A stretch of 64,000 nt of DNA, from contig NZ_CP053562.1 of NCBI RefSeq assembly GCF_002085925.2, positions 2,522,001 through 2,586,000 of the forward strand, given 5' to 3'. The notes beneath the pieces were generated by a model. The model worked only from the letters and a program-made list of their open reading frames with translations, did not search any database and was not told the origin of the DNA. This stretch comes from Thioclava electrotropha (lineage in GTDB: Bacteria > Pseudomonadota > Alphaproteobacteria > Rhodobacterales > Rhodobacteraceae). The position numbers and the translations under genes are program-made. Within the stretch, counting starts at the first letter, position 1. The number at the start of each line of letters is the position of its first letter. Of the stretch, positions 44,847-54,232 are shown piece after piece.

Positions 44847-44880
44847 GAAAAAGGACGGGGCCTGTCCCGGCCCCGTCCAT
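44847..44880 (-). terminator. Terminator/attenuator between proX and proW
   Basis: GGACGGGGCC and GGCCCCGTCC form a perfect ten-pair stem with a six-base loop. On the minus strand the stem is followed by TTTTT. It lies inside the operon and should reduce transcription of the permease and ATPase genes relative to the binding-protein gene. Confidence 0.75.
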
Positions 44881-44907
44881 GTGTTGCGCGTCAGGCGCGC
44901 GTCACGA

Positions 44908-45903
44908 TCATCCGCCGATCAGCTTCGAAAGCTTCTTCTGGGCATCGGCATCGAGCCAGTTTTTCCAGGTGTCCTGGTAGTTCTTGATGAAGTAGACCGC
45001 CGTCTCTTCACCCGAGGCTTTGTTCTCGTCCTGCCAGGCGAGCAGCTTCGACATGGTGTCGGTCTTGAAGCTCATCTTCGAGAAGAACTCGGTCTCGGCC
45101 GGGTGGGTCTTCGCGAAGTCGCTCGTCACCGAGGTCAGCACCGGAGCTGCCGGGAAGTCCGAAACCTGCGGGTTCGACGCGTCCTTGTTCTGGAGGTTGT
45201 CGAACTTGGCCTTGTCGTAATCGCCAAGCTTCACGCGGGTCATGTCGTAGTTGCCCATGACCACGGTCGGACCCCAGTAGTAGCCGAACCACGGCTTTTT
45301 GTCGGCAAAGGCCGAGCCGATCGACGAGGCGAGCGTCTGGCCGGAGCCGTGGTTGAACACCTCGATGCCCGAGCTCTTGAGGTCGAGCGCCTTGATCAGG
45401 TTGTCGCTCACGACGCGGCAGCCCCAGCCGTCGGGGCAGTTGTTGAACGTGCCGCCGACCCAGTCGGGGTGCGCCATCACGCCCTCGATGGTCTTCAGCT
45501 CGGGGTGCTCCTTGGCGAGGTAGGTGGGGATCCACCAGCCTTCGACGCCACCCGGCTGGAGCGTCTTGGCGACGCGCTTGATCTTGCCTTCGCTCTCGAG
45601 CTTCTTGTAGGCGTCGCCGGCCGAGTTCAGCCACAGGTTGGTGACGACGTCGGGGCGGCCGTTTTCGGCGATCGAGGTGATCGCGGGAATCGTGTCGGAT
45701 TTGACCAGGCTGGTGTTACAGCCGTAGCCTTGGTCCAGCATGAACTTCGCGATGTTGGTGGTGACCTCGGCAGCGGCCCAGTTCATCTGGGCGATCGAGA
45801 TGTCACCGCATTGCTCGGCGGCACGGGCGGTTCCGGTCTGGGCTGCAAAGCCGGTGACCATAGCGGTCGCACCGGCGACCGCGAGAAGTGTCGTCTTCCG
45901 CAT
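44908..45903 (-). CDS. proX: Glycine betaine/choline-type ABC transporter substrate-binding protein
   Basis: A 331-residue periplasmic binding protein of the OpuAC family. A signal peptide (about 1-28, ending GTARAAEQ) is followed by a mature protein with many tryptophans (MNWAAAEV, EGWWIPTYL, YYWGPTVV). These build the aromatic cage that holds a quaternary amine. Cysteine pairs Cys near QCGDI/YGCNT and NNCPDGWGCR probably form disulfides. The start at 45903 is preceded by GAGAGGA; an in-frame ATG 15 bases upstream overlaps that site. The ligand could be glycine betaine, choline, TMAO or another methylated amine; sequence alone does not decide. Confidence 0.86.
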   Translation of the reverse strand: MRKTTLLAVAGATAMVTGFAAQTGTARAAEQCGDISIAQMNWAAAEVTTNIAKFMLDQGYGCNTSLVKSDTIPAITSIAENGRPDVVTNLWLNSAGDAYKKLESEGKIKRVAKTLQPGGVEGWWIPTYLAKEHPELKTIEGVMAHPDWVGGTFNNCPDGWGCRVVSDNLIKALDLKSSGIEVFNHGSGQTLASSIGSAFADKKPWFGYYWGPTVVMGNYDMTRVKLGDYDKAKFDNLQNKDASNPQVSDFPAAPVLTSVTSDFAKTHPAETEFFSKMSFKTDTMSKLLAWQDENKASGEETAVYFIKNYQDTWKNWLDADAQKKLSKLIGG

Positions 45904-46397
45904 ATGTTTTCCTCTCATCCGTTGGATTGTTCACGATCGTTTTCGGATCGCATTCGCCTTGCGCGTGATGAGACCGTCCGACCTCCCCGCGCGGGCGTGC
46001 TTCCACCCGGGGGAGCGTCTCGGCCCATCGTCGATCTTCAGGTTGCGCAGTGCACGCGAATGCGCCCGTTCGACGATTGCCGCGAACGGTAGCGCCGGTG
46101 CTCCCGATCAGCAATCGTCCGCCGGTCACATTAATTTGAGAAAAGCGTCAGGGAACCCAATGATAACTGAAGGAAATTTTGTAAAAGGAGGCACTTGAGC
46201 GGCGACAGAACGGCAAAGAGATCCGGCACCCGGGGGATGCCGGACCGACTATTTTTGAGCATGTGCGCGCGAAGTCGCTAGGCGCGCCTCCGTTGCGTGA
46301 ATTGACGCACTGACGCCCCTGTACGAGACGACGTCGCCTCGCCCCCTGCCCGCGCAATTTTCCGCGTTGCCCGGGCCGCACGCCCGGGCGCTCGGGA
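45904..46397. other. Intergenic region upstream of proX
   Basis: This holds the proX promoter and the end of the glycoside importer operon. Hairpins are present at 46221-46243 (TCCGGCA/TGCCGGA, then TATTTTT within 13 bases on the plus strand) and at 46369-46389, where two copies of GCCCGGGC flank five bases and may end the minus-strand operon. No gene is seen. Confidence 0.45.
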
Positions 46398-47441
46398 TCA
46401 GACCGCCATGCCGTCCGCGTCGAAGAATACCGTGCGATCCGGCTCGAAGCTTAGCCCCGAGACATCGCCCGGACGCAGATCGGTATCGCCCGCGACGCGC
46501 ACGTTCACCGCGCCCAAGGGGCCGCAATCGAACAGGATGAACGTGTCCGCGCCGAGGAATTCCACCACGTCGACGCGACCGTCGCATTGCCCCTCGCCCT
46601 CGGCTACCAGCGAGATATGTTCGGGCCGGATGCCAAGCTGCGTGGCTTGCGGCGCGGGACAGGCCCCGCCGCGCCCGCCTTCGAGGCTGTAGCTGCCGCC
46701 CGAGACCGCGCAGGGCATCACGTTCATCTTCGGGCTGCCGATGAATTGCGCGACGAACAGGTTCGCGGGTTTCTCGTAGAGCTCGCGCGGCGTGCCGACC
46801 TGCGCGATCTTGCCGTATTCCAGCACCACGATCCGATCCGCCAGCGTCATCGCCTCGACCTGATCGTGGGTGACGTAGATCATCGTGCGCTGGAGATTGC
46901 GGTGCAGCCGGGCGATCTCCAGCCGCATCTCCACGCGCAGCGCCGCGTCGAGGTTCGACAGCGGCTCGTCGAACAGAAACGCCGTCGGGTCGCGCACGAT
47001 CGACCGCCCGATCGCCACACGCTGACGCTGGCCGCCCGACAGGTCCTTGGGCCGCCGGTCGAGGAAGCTCTGCAGCTTCAGGATATCGGCCGCCTCGTCG
47101 ACCTTGGCACGCCAGTCTTCCTGCGGGGCCCCCGCCATCTTGAGCGAGAAGCCCATATTCTCGGCCACCGACATATGCGGGTAGAGCGCGTAGGACTGGA
47201 ACACCATCGCGAGGCCGCGCTTGGAGGGCGGCTGGTCGGTCACATTCGCGCCGTCGATCTCGATCGCCCCGCGCGAGGTATCCTCAAGCCCGCCGATCAT
47301 CCGCAGAAGCGTGGACTTGCCGCAGCCCGAGGGCCCCACGAAGACGACGAATTCGCCGTCCTTGATCTCGAGGTCGATGCCCTTGATGACTTGGACGTCG
47401 CCGAACCACTTCTCGACACCGTTTAGCGTGATCGAACCCAT
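46398..47441 (-). CDS. ugpC: UgpC/MsmK-type carbohydrate ABC transporter ATP-binding protein
   Basis: A 347-residue ATPase of the CUT1 class. Motifs are complete: Walker [12 protein letters not shown]-loop [13 protein letters not shown], signature [11 protein letters not shown], Walker [13 protein letters not shown] and H-loop [15 protein letters not shown]-terminal OB-type regulatory domain (about 240-347, [10 protein letters not shown]) is present, as in MalK/UgpC. It is the final gene of the LacI-controlled operon and starts 1 bp after the hydrolase gene's stop. It should energise the two permeases encoded upstream. The symbol denotes the family rather than glycerol-phosphate specificity. 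Confidence 0.9.
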   Translation of the reverse strand: MGSITLNGVEKWFGDVQVIKGIDLEIKDGEFVVFVGPSGCGKSTLLRMIGGLEDTSRGAIEIDGANVTDQPPSKRGLAMVFQSYALYPHMSVAENMGFSLKMAGAPQEDWRAKVDEAADILKLQSFLDRRPKDLSGGQRQRVAIGRSIVRDPTAFLFDEPLSNLDAALRVEMRLEIARLHRNLQRTMIYVTHDQVEAMTLADRIVVLEYGKIAQVGTPRELYEKPANLFVAQFIGSPKMNVMPCAVSGGSYSLEGGRGGACPAPQATQLGIRPEHISLVAEGEGQCDGRVDVVEFLGADTFILFDCGPLGAVNVRVAGDTDLRPGDVSGLSFEPDRTVFFDADGMAV

Positions 47442-47442
47442 T

Positions 47443-48714
47443 TCACCCCTCCTTGCCGGCCCAGGCGAGCCAGACGGCCGCCGTCCAGGTAAATGCCTTG
47501 CCGCCAGCTGCCGCGCCCGTCATCGGGTCGAAATACTCGACGAAGCCGTAGCGCCCGATCACCTCGCGGGTGCGCTTGCGGACCTCTTCGCCAAGCGCCA
47601 CGCCGCGTTCGGAGGCGCCCTCGCCGATCATCATGTTCATCATCCCCCAGGTCGGGCCGCGCCAGTAGCGCTTGGCGTCGAACCGCGGATCGAAGGGCGC
47701 GAGCGACGGCACGCCATAGGGGGCCGCATCGAGCACGCGGACCAGATGCTGCTCCATATGCGGCGCGTCGAGCCCACCGAACCAGCACAGGAAGGAGGCG
47801 TTGCTCAGCGCGTTCGACCAGATGCCGTTGTTGCAGTTGTAGCTGTCGTAATAGCCCATGCCGGGGTTCCACAGCGCGTCCGCACCGGCCTCCAGCTCGG
47901 CCAGTTGCGTGGCCATGTCGCCGGTGTCGAGATCCTGCGCCTCGCCAGCCGCCAGCAGGTCGCGCAGGCCGCGCATCAGGATGAAATGCATCGTCGGGTC
48001 GGCGACCCTGAACGGGTTGCCCTCGGTGACTTTCGCGTCGTCCCAATCGAGCGCCTTGGCGCGCTGCACCAGCCAGATATAGCGGTCGTAATCGTATTTC
48101 GTCGGGCGCATCGAGGCGTCGACATGCTGGGTGTCGCGGCGCTCGTAATAGCCCACGTCCTGCGGGTCGATCCCGCTCATCGCGTCATCCCAGTCGGGCG
48201 CGTTGTCACGGCCCGATTCCCACGGATGGATCACGAAGATCGCGCCCTTCTCGTCGCGGCGCCATTTCAGGAACCACTCCGCCCATTTGCGCATCTTCGG
48301 ATAGAGCGCCGCGAAGCGGGCCGCGCCTGCTTCCGGATCGGCCGCCAGAAGCCGCGTCGCGAAGCTGAGTGCGACCGGCGGCTGGGTGATGCCCGAGGAC
48401 GCGATCGGCCCTTTGCAGCCCCAGACGTCGGGGCCCGGGAAGTAGCCCGGATCGGGCTTGTGGAAGATGATATGCGGGACCATGCCGTTGTCCCACTGCC
48501 CCGAGAACAGCGTCTCGATCTCCTGCCAGGCCCGGTTCAGGTCGAACTCGGCAAAACCAAGGCTCGCGAAGGCGCTATCCCAGTTCCACTGGTAGGGATA
48601 GAGGCCGTCGGTCGGCACCGTATAGCCGCCCCGGTCGTTCTGGGTGAGGATGTCGCGCGCCGCGGCATCCCGGTCGGAGAAGTCGTCTGCGGCAGCCAGA
48701 GTTTCGGTCATCAT
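47443..48714 (-). CDS. GH63-like glycoside hydrolase (mannosyl/glucosylglycerate hydrolase type)
   Basis: A 423-residue enzyme with an (alpha/alpha)6-barrel pattern and no signal peptide, so it acts on imported sugar in the cytoplasm. [11 protein letters not shown] near residues 39-49 holds the probable general acid Asp. A conserved middle section ([17 protein letters not shown]) and the late [13 protein letters not shown] are shared by trehalase-like and GH63 enzymes, including bacterial mannosylglycerate/glucosylglycerate hydrolases, whose length also fits. It lies between the permease and ATPase genes of an importer, so its substrate is probably the transported glycoside. Specificity is inferred, not shown. 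Confidence 0.75.
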   Translation of the reverse strand: MMTETLAAADDFSDRDAAARDILTQNDRGGYTVPTDGLYPYQWNWDSAFASLGFAEFDLNRAWQEIETLFSGQWDNGMVPHIIFHKPDPGYFPGPDVWGCKGPIASSGITQPPVALSFATRLLAADPEAGAARFAALYPKMRKWAEWFLKWRRDEKGAIFVIHPWESGRDNAPDWDDAMSGIDPQDVGYYERRDTQHVDASMRPTKYDYDRYIWLVQRAKALDWDDAKVTEGNPFRVADPTMHFILMRGLRDLLAAGEAQDLDTGDMATQLAELEAGADALWNPGMGYYDSYNCNNGIWSNALSNASFLCWFGGLDAPHMEQHLVRVLDAAPYGVPSLAPFDPRFDAKRYWRGPTWGMMNMMIGEGASERGVALGEEVRKRTREVIGRYGFVEYFDPMTGAAAGGKAFTWTAAVWLAWAGKEG

Positions 48715-48717
48715 ATC

Positions 48718-49932
48718 TTATCCTTTCACCGCGCCGGCCGTCAGGCCGCGGGTCATGAAACGTTCGAGCCCGAGGAACAGCGCCATGATCGGCACCGTCG
48801 CGATGACGGCGCCCGCCATCAGGTGCTGGCGCGGGATCTCGGAGGAGTTGAGCGAGGCGATGCCCCGCGTGAGGGTGAATTTGCTGGGATCGTCGAGCAG
48901 CATGAAGGCGAGCAGGAACTCGTTCCATGCGATCATGAAGACATAGAGCCCGACCGAAGCCATCGCGGGCAGCGCCAACGGCAGCGTGATCTTCCAGATC
49001 ACCTTGAGCCGCGAGAGCCCGTCCATTAGGCCCGCCTCCTCGACCTCCACAGGTAGGCCGCGGAAATAGCCCTGCAGCATGTACAGCGCGACCGGGATCG
49101 TGGTGACCGGGTAGATCATGACGATCCCGAGGATCGAGTTGCGCAGACCGACCATCGAGTAGGCGATGTAGATCGGCAGCGCGAGCACGATCATCGGCAC
49201 CATGTAGATCAGCAGGATGCCGCGCGAGAACACTTTCTGCCCGCGGAAGCGCAGCCGCGCCACCGCATAGGCGCCGGGCACCGAGAACAGCAGCGTCAGC
49301 AGCACGGTCAGCACCGAGACATAGAAACTCGTCCAGAGGTAGCGCCCGAAATGGAACTGGGTCATCAACTCGTAATAGCTGTCGAACAGGTGCCAGCCCC
49401 GGCTCAGGTCGATCGAGAAATCGAGCGGGTTGAGCATCAGCTGCTGCTGCGACTTCATCGAGGTCATGACCATCACGTAGAACGGGATGACCACGATTGC
49501 GGTGAAGAAGATGTAGCCGAAGCCGGTGAGGAAGCGGATCACCGCATCCTCGAACTGGTGGCGCGTGAGCGCACCGAACCGCAGCTCGCGCAGGATCGAG
49601 TTGAGCGGGATCGAAACCGCTCCCGCCAGCACCACGCTGAGTGCGACGCGCCAGACAAAGTTGAAGCTGTCGTCGAATTGTAGCGCGCCGAGGCCCACCG
49701 CCATCAGCGCCAGCGCCACGATCACCGCCACCGCATCCGCGGCCCAGCGATTGGTGATGCGCACGCGGGCAAACCCGGTTGCGAGCCCGAGGATCAGCGA
49801 CCCGATCAGAGCGGGCTTGGCCGCAGCGCCGGTGGCAAAGGAGATCGCGACCCCAAGCGTGACCGACATGACCAGCGCCCAGAGCGCCCCGATGATCGGC
49901 CCGGTGAGATAGCCTTTATGCAGGATTTTCAT
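48718..49932 (-). CDS. CUT1-type carbohydrate ABC permease (MalG/AglG-like) with extended N-terminus
   Basis: A 404-residue inner-membrane permease. The C-terminal 270 residues have the standard six helices and the EAA loop EEAGLMDGLSRLKVIWKITLPLA that contacts the ATPase. The first 130 residues add about four extra hydrophobic helices not found in MalG (usually 275-300 residues). It overlaps the upstream permease by ATGA and stops 3 bp before the hydrolase gene. The extra helices may support the unusual partner permease encoded just upstream. Confidence 0.87.
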   Translation of the reverse strand: MKILHKGYLTGPIIGALWALVMSVTLGVAISFATGAAAKPALIGSLILGLATGFARVRITNRWAADAVAVIVALALMAVGLGALQFDDSFNFVWRVALSVVLAGAVSIPLNSILRELRFGALTRHQFEDAVIRFLTGFGYIFFTAIVVIPFYVMVMTSMKSQQQLMLNPLDFSIDLSRGWHLFDSYYELMTQFHFGRYLWTSFYVSVLTVLLTLLFSVPGAYAVARLRFRGQKVFSRGILLIYMVPMIVLALPIYIAYSMVGLRNSILGIVMIYPVTTIPVALYMLQGYFRGLPVEVEEAGLMDGLSRLKVIWKITLPLALPAMASVGLYVFMIAWNEFLLAFMLLDDPSKFTLTRGIASLNSSEIPRQHLMAGAVIATVPIMALFLGLERFMTRGLTAGAVKG

Positions 49933-51164
49933 AGCCCTTCCTCCCGACTCATGGTGCGGAAGAACAGCCCCGAGAAGACCAGAAGGCAGGCGAAGATCAC
50001 CACGGCGACCGCGGCACCCGCACCGATATTCGACACCGCGAAAGCCTGTTCGTAGACATTGACCGTCAGGACCCGCGTGCCGGCATTACCGCCGGTGAGC
50101 AGGAAGATGTCGTCGAACTTGTTGAAGGTCCAGATGAAGCGCAGCAGGAACAGGACCGAGAGTATCCCAAGCAGCTGCGGCATCGAGAGATACCAGAATT
50201 TCTGGAACGGCGAGGCCCCGTCCATATCCGCCGCCTCATACATATCCGTGTCGATGCTCTGCATCCGCGCGAGGATGAAGAGGAACGAGAGCGGGAAATA
50301 GCGCCAGATCTCGAACACCGTCACCATGATCAGTGCGAGCGGTTTGGCCCCGAAGAAGTTGATCGCGCCTTCGCTCACGCCCATCTGCACCAGAAGCGCG
50401 TTGGCGGAGCCCGAATAGGGATCGAACAGCGTGATCCATGTGAAGGCCACCGCGATCACCGGGGCCACATAGGGAAAGAGGTAAAGCCCGCGCAGGATAC
50501 CCTGCCCGCGGAAACTTTTGTTGAGCAGCAGCGCCGCGAACAGCCCCACGACCAGCGCGCCCAGCGTGCCGAAGACCGTGTAGAACAGCGTGATACCCAG
50601 CACGCTCCAGAACTCGCTGCCCGAGAAGAGCTGGCGGAAGTTGTCGAGCGTGAAGGTGGAATTCGTCAGGACGTTCGAGACGTGACCGGTTGCCGTAACC
50701 TTGGCGTCACGCATCGCGCGCTCTGCCTCGCGGGTGTCCCCGTTCACCTGCGCATCGACGCGGAAGCGTTCGTTCGCGCCGGCCTCAAGCGTGCCGAAAT
50801 CGCAAGACAGGTCCTGCCCGTCCATCGCGCAGCCCTGAGGCAGATCGCCGGTCAGCGCAACGCCCTCGGGCAGGGTCACGTTCAGCGCCGCATTGCGCAT
50901 CTCCTGCTCGCGCGAGGGGTTGATGACGCGCAGTTCCAGAAGCGCCTGATCGCCGCGGTCGCGCAGCGCCACCCGCGTGCGGATCTCGGCGGGACGCAGA
51001 TCGCCCAGCGTCACCGGCTTGAAGGAGATCCAGAAGATCGCCAGCAGCGGCACGATCACGACAAGCGCCACGATCGCGATGGTCGGGAACAGCAGGCCCC
51101 AGGCTAGGCGCGCCTCGCGACGAGCAAGCGCGCCGCGCCCCTTGGGCGGCGATATGTCAGTCAT
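49929..51164 (-). CDS. CUT1-type carbohydrate ABC permease (MalF/AglF-like) with inserted extracytoplasmic domain
   Basis: A 411-residue permease. A first helix (about 25-48) is followed by about 110 residues of beta-rich, soluble sequence (VALRDRGDQALLELRVINPS, LPEGVALTGDLPQGCAMDG and a second Cys in LSCDFGTLEAGAN). That insert resembles an Ig-like/DUF11 sandwich and should face the periplasm. The normal permease core follows, with the EAA-type loop YEAADMDGASPFQKFWYLSMPQL. MalF has its periplasmic P2 loop at a different place. The ATG at 51164 has GGAG eight bases upstream; an earlier in-frame ATG does not. Confidence 0.86.
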   Translation of the reverse strand: MTDISPPKGRGALARREARLAWGLLFPTIAIVALVVIVPLLAIFWISFKPVTLGDLRPAEIRTRVALRDRGDQALLELRVINPSREQEMRNAALNVTLPEGVALTGDLPQGCAMDGQDLSCDFGTLEAGANERFRVDAQVNGDTREAERAMRDAKVTATGHVSNVLTNSTFTLDNFRQLFSGSEFWSVLGITLFYTVFGTLGALVVGLFAALLLNKSFRGQGILRGLYLFPYVAPVIAVAFTWITLFDPYSGSANALLVQMGVSEGAINFFGAKPLALIMVTVFEIWRYFPLSFLFILARMQSIDTDMYEAADMDGASPFQKFWYLSMPQLLGILSVLFLLRFIWTFNKFDDIFLLTGGNAGTRVLTVNVYEQAFAVSNIGAGAAVAVVIFACLLVFSGLFFRTMSREEGL

Positions 51165-51189
51165 GACAGTCTCCAATCCATGCAGTCAG

Positions 51190-51240
51190 AGCGGGCTTTG
51201 GTCCCGGGGCAAGGCGCAACCGCCCTGCCCCGGCCAAAGG
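51190..51240 (-). other. Stem-loop after the binding-protein gene
   Basis: On the minus strand CTTTGG and CGGGGCA pair with TGCCCCG and CCAAAG around a 14-base loop, without a T-tract. Such elements after binding-protein genes often stabilise the upstream message or partly terminate it. Confidence 0.55.
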
Positions 51241-51245
51241 TCAGA

Positions 51246-52607
51246 TCAGTTGATCTTGCCCAGCTCGTCGTTCATCTTCGCGACCGCATCCTCGGCCGAG
51301 ATGTTGCCGTCGATGAAGTCGCGCACAACCCGGTTGATGACCTGGCTGTTGAGCATCTTCGAGGCCAGCGCGAGCTGCCCATCCTTCACGCCCCAGCGCT
51401 GCGCGGTGTCGAGACCCTTGGTGATCTCGTCGACCACGGCCGGCGCGTAGAGATCCTTGAGCGGCGCCTTGCGATCCACGCCCACGGGCAGGGTCGCCCA
51501 GAGCTTGGTGAACTTCTCCGGATCCGCATCGGTGCCGCGACGGGTCGGGAACTTGCCCTCCGGCGCGATCGACAGCGTCTGCTCGTAGCCGTCATTCATC
51601 GAGTAATCGACGAATTGCTCGGCCGCTTCGGTGTCGGCATCGGCGGTGATGGTGAAGTAACGCAGGTCCGCCCAGCTCGCACCGTCGGGGTTCGACGGGC
51701 CCGCGAGGTTGGTCACGACGCCGGTATCCTTGGACAGCTCGGTCGAGGTCGGATCGTCGTTGATCATCGGCGGGGCGCTGTCACGCAGACCGGCCAGCTC
51801 GTCGAGGATGAAGGGCGACCACATGATCATCGCCGCCTTGCCCGCGAAATACAGCTCGCGCGACTGCTTCCAGTAGTTCTCGCCGGGCGGCGAGGCGTCG
51901 GCCAGCTTCTTGTAGAAGTTCAGCACCTCGACCGTCTTCTTCTCGTCGAGAGGCTTGAAGCCCTCCGGCCCCACCGGCGAGACGCCGTTGGCGAGGAAGA
52001 TCTGCTCGAGGATCTGGCTCATGTAGTTCTCGTCGACCTTGGTCGCGGCTACGAAACCGTACATGCTCGGCGGATTGTTGAGCTTGTCGAGCGCGGCTTC
52101 GATCGACTTGAAATCAGTCGGCGGCGCGAGACCCGCCTTGTCGAACAGGTCCTTGCGGTAAAGGATCATCTGGGTCCAGCCGTCGACCGGCACGGCGGCG
52201 TAATCGCCATCCGTCTCGACCATTTTCAGCGCACCGGGCGCGAAGGTCGCCGGATCGAGCTTGTCGACCACATCGGTGCTTGCCAGCGTATCGACGATGC
52301 CCGCATCGGTCCAGGGCAGCACGTTTTGCAGCGGCGTGTAGATCACGTCGGGCAGATCACCCGCCGCGAAAGCCGCAGTGGCGCGCTGGTTCAGGTCGCT
52401 TTCCGTCACCGGGATCACGTCGACGCTGATGCCGGTCTTTGCCTTGAAGTCGTCGGCCATTTGCTGCTGCTTGGCCAGACGCTCGGGCTGTTCCTCGGTG
52501 GTCCAGAACTTGATCGTCTGCGCCTGCACCGCGACAGCACCCGCCATCAGCGCCAGAACGGTCGAGCCCATCAGCATCGCCGTTTTATGTCCTCGAATTA
52601 GATTCAT
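51246..52607 (-). CDS. CUT1-type extracellular solute-binding protein
   Basis: A 453-residue periplasmic binding protein for the importer encoded downstream. A signal peptide (about 1-29, ending AGAVAVQAQ) leads into the family start TIKFWTTEEQPERLAK. GDLPDVIYTPLQNVLPW, the hinge VPVDGWTQMILYRKDLFDKAGL and late YSMNDGYEQTLSIAPEGKFP are typical of MalE/AglE-like proteins. It follows lacI by 30 bp in the same direction and a stem-loop separates it from the permease genes. The GH63-like enzyme suggests a glucosyl- or mannosyl-containing compatible solute as ligand. Confidence 0.89.
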   Translation of the reverse strand: MNLIRGHKTAMLMGSTVLALMAGAVAVQAQTIKFWTTEEQPERLAKQQQMADDFKAKTGISVDVIPVTESDLNQRATAAFAAGDLPDVIYTPLQNVLPWTDAGIVDTLASTDVVDKLDPATFAPGALKMVETDGDYAAVPVDGWTQMILYRKDLFDKAGLAPPTDFKSIEAALDKLNNPPSMYGFVAATKVDENYMSQILEQIFLANGVSPVGPEGFKPLDEKKTVEVLNFYKKLADASPPGENYWKQSRELYFAGKAAMIMWSPFILDELAGLRDSAPPMINDDPTSTELSKDTGVVTNLAGPSNPDGASWADLRYFTITADADTEAAEQFVDYSMNDGYEQTLSIAPEGKFPTRRGTDADPEKFTKLWATLPVGVDRKAPLKDLYAPAVVDEITKGLDTAQRWGVKDGQLALASKMLNSQVINRVVRDFIDGNISAEDAVAKMNDELGKIN

Positions 52608-52637
52608 TTACTTTCCTCCCGGTAGATTGCGTTTCTC

Positions 52638-53717
52638 TTATGGGTCGACGGGCGGCCCGTCGGAGCCTCCCGGTTCCAGTTGCGCCGCCACCAATTCCGT
52701 CAGCTCTCCGGGCGGCGCACCGCGGAGCTGCGCGATCAACAGTGACGCGAGACGCGCGCCCGCGTGCTGGCTGTCGACTGCGAATGTCGTGAGGGGCGGA
52801 TCGACCATCCGGCCCTCGGGAATACCGTCATAGGAGATGATCGACAGTTCGCGCCCGATCGTCAGCCCCCGCTCGCGCGCCACGTCATAGGCCCCGAGCG
52901 CGGTCGCGTCGGTGGAATAGACGATCGCGGTCGGCGGATCGGGCAGATCGAGCAGTTGGCGCGCGGCCTGCGCCCCTTCCGAACGGTCGGAGATTTCCAT
53001 CAGCTCGAGCGCAGGATCGAAGGGCAGTCCGGCCTCTTCCAGCCCCGCGCGGTAGCCGTCGCGGCGCAGCAGCGCGAAATTGTAGCTCGCATGCGAGCCG
53101 GCAAAGGCGATGCGGCGATGACCGAAACCCGCCAGCCGCGCGACCGCGGCACGCATCGCGCCCTCGCCATCCACGTCGTACCACGACAGACCCGGATCGG
53201 GCTGACCGTGACCGGTGCGGCCGAACAGCACGAAGGGCACGTGTTTCGCCTGCAGGAAGCTCACCCGCGGGTCCACGACCTGCGTTCGCGGCAAGATGAA
53301 GCCGTCGACCTTGTGCTCCTGCAAGAGCCGCGTGACCGTGTCCTCCATCTCCTCGCGCGAATTCGACGAGGCGATCGTCAGGGTCCAGCCTTCGAGCGAG
53401 GCTTCCTGCGTGATCCCGCCAAGGAAATCCGTGAGGAACGGCCCGTAGCGGTCCGGCGCGTCGAGCTCGAGCACCAGACCCAGTGCCCGCACCCGCCCCG
53501 TGCGCACGGCCTGCGCATAGGGCATCGGCGCATAGCCCATCTCGGCGGCGACGCGCGCCACGCGCTCGCGGGTCTCGGGAGAGATGTCGGAATAATTGTT
53601 GAGCGCCCGCGACACGGTGCTCTTGGTCAGGCCCAGCGCCTGCGCAAGATCAGAAATCCGCACCCGGCGCGGCGCCGGTTCGGACGGTTTCTTGTCTGTG
53701 TCGCGAATCTCCTCCAT
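52638..53717 (-). CDS. LacI-family transcriptional regulator
   Basis: A 359-residue repressor. Its helix-turn-helix (about 20-70) reads VRISDLAQALGLTKSTVSRA followed by the hinge helix. A periplasmic-binding-protein-like sensor domain (about 75-345) follows, with FILPRTQVVDPRV and LSIISYDGIPEG. It is the first gene of the importer operon and has two LacI-type palindromes 19-52 bp before its start, so it should control itself and the whole operon. No ribosome-binding site precedes the ATG, which suggests a very short or leaderless transcript. The inducer is probably the imported glycoside or its hydrolysis product. Confidence 0.91.
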   Translation of the reverse strand: MEEIRDTDKKPSEPAPRRVRISDLAQALGLTKSTVSRALNNYSDISPETRERVARVAAEMGYAPMPYAQAVRTGRVRALGLVLELDAPDRYGPFLTDFLGGITQEASLEGWTLTIASSNSREEMEDTVTRLLQEHKVDGFILPRTQVVDPRVSFLQAKHVPFVLFGRTGHGQPDPGLSWYDVDGEGAMRAAVARLAGFGHRRIAFAGSHASYNFALLRRDGYRAGLEEAGLPFDPALELMEISDRSEGAQAARQLLDLPDPPTAIVYSTDATALGAYDVARERGLTIGRELSIISYDGIPEGRMVDPPLTTFAVDSQHAGARLASLLIAQLRGAPPGELTELVAAQLEPGGSDGPPVDP

Positions 53718-53735
53718 GGCGAGAGACTAGGTTAA

Positions 53736-53769
53736 CGAAACCGATTTCGTAAAGCCGAAACCGGTTTCG
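53736..53769. promoter_or_regulatory. Two tandem LacI-type operators
   Basis: CGAAACCGATTTCG (53736-53749, one mismatch) and the perfect palindrome CGAAACCGGTTTCG (53756-53769) have centres 20 bp apart, two helical turns, immediately upstream of the lacI-family gene. Spacing allows two dimers on the same DNA face. Confidence 0.85.
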
Positions 53770-54232
53770 AAACACGAATTCGGCCTCAAGTCGCCGTGTG
53801 CCGCGCCGCGGCAAAGTGGCTATGAACGGCCCGTGGTGAGGCCCGGGAATTTCTGGAAAAGTTCGTGAAATCAGATTATTAAAGGACGACTTTGACACAG
53901 CGGGGGACCGTGCGTTTGTCGTCCTCTTTCGCTGCACCGGTAGTCCGCTAGCGTCCGGCCCGGGAAAGCTTCGCGCCAACGCGATCACAGCTTGGTGTTG
54001 AAGACAAAACCGCCGCGCGTCCCTATCGGAAAAAATACCTTATTCACAAGTTGTTACGCGCCATTGTTAAACGACTCGGCTTCGCCGCCCGGCGTCAGTT
54101 CCCTTTCCTTGCGGCTGAACCAAAGGCCGATCCAGTCCGTTGACTTACAGGGCAATCCAAACGCGCCCCCGAGTTTTTCAAAAGTTTCCTCAAGGACTGA
54201 CCAGCATCAGCCTTCAGCGGAAAGGAATTGCC
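53770..54232. other. Divergent intergenic region lacI / polyketide synthase
   Basis: This holds the promoters of both directions. An inverted repeat AGGACGAC/GTCGTCCT (53884-53922) encloses 23 bases. AAAGGA at 54221-54226 is the ribosome-binding site of the polyketide synthase gene. Part of 54000-54070 is AT-rich and could hold that promoter. No gene is seen. Confidence 0.4.
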
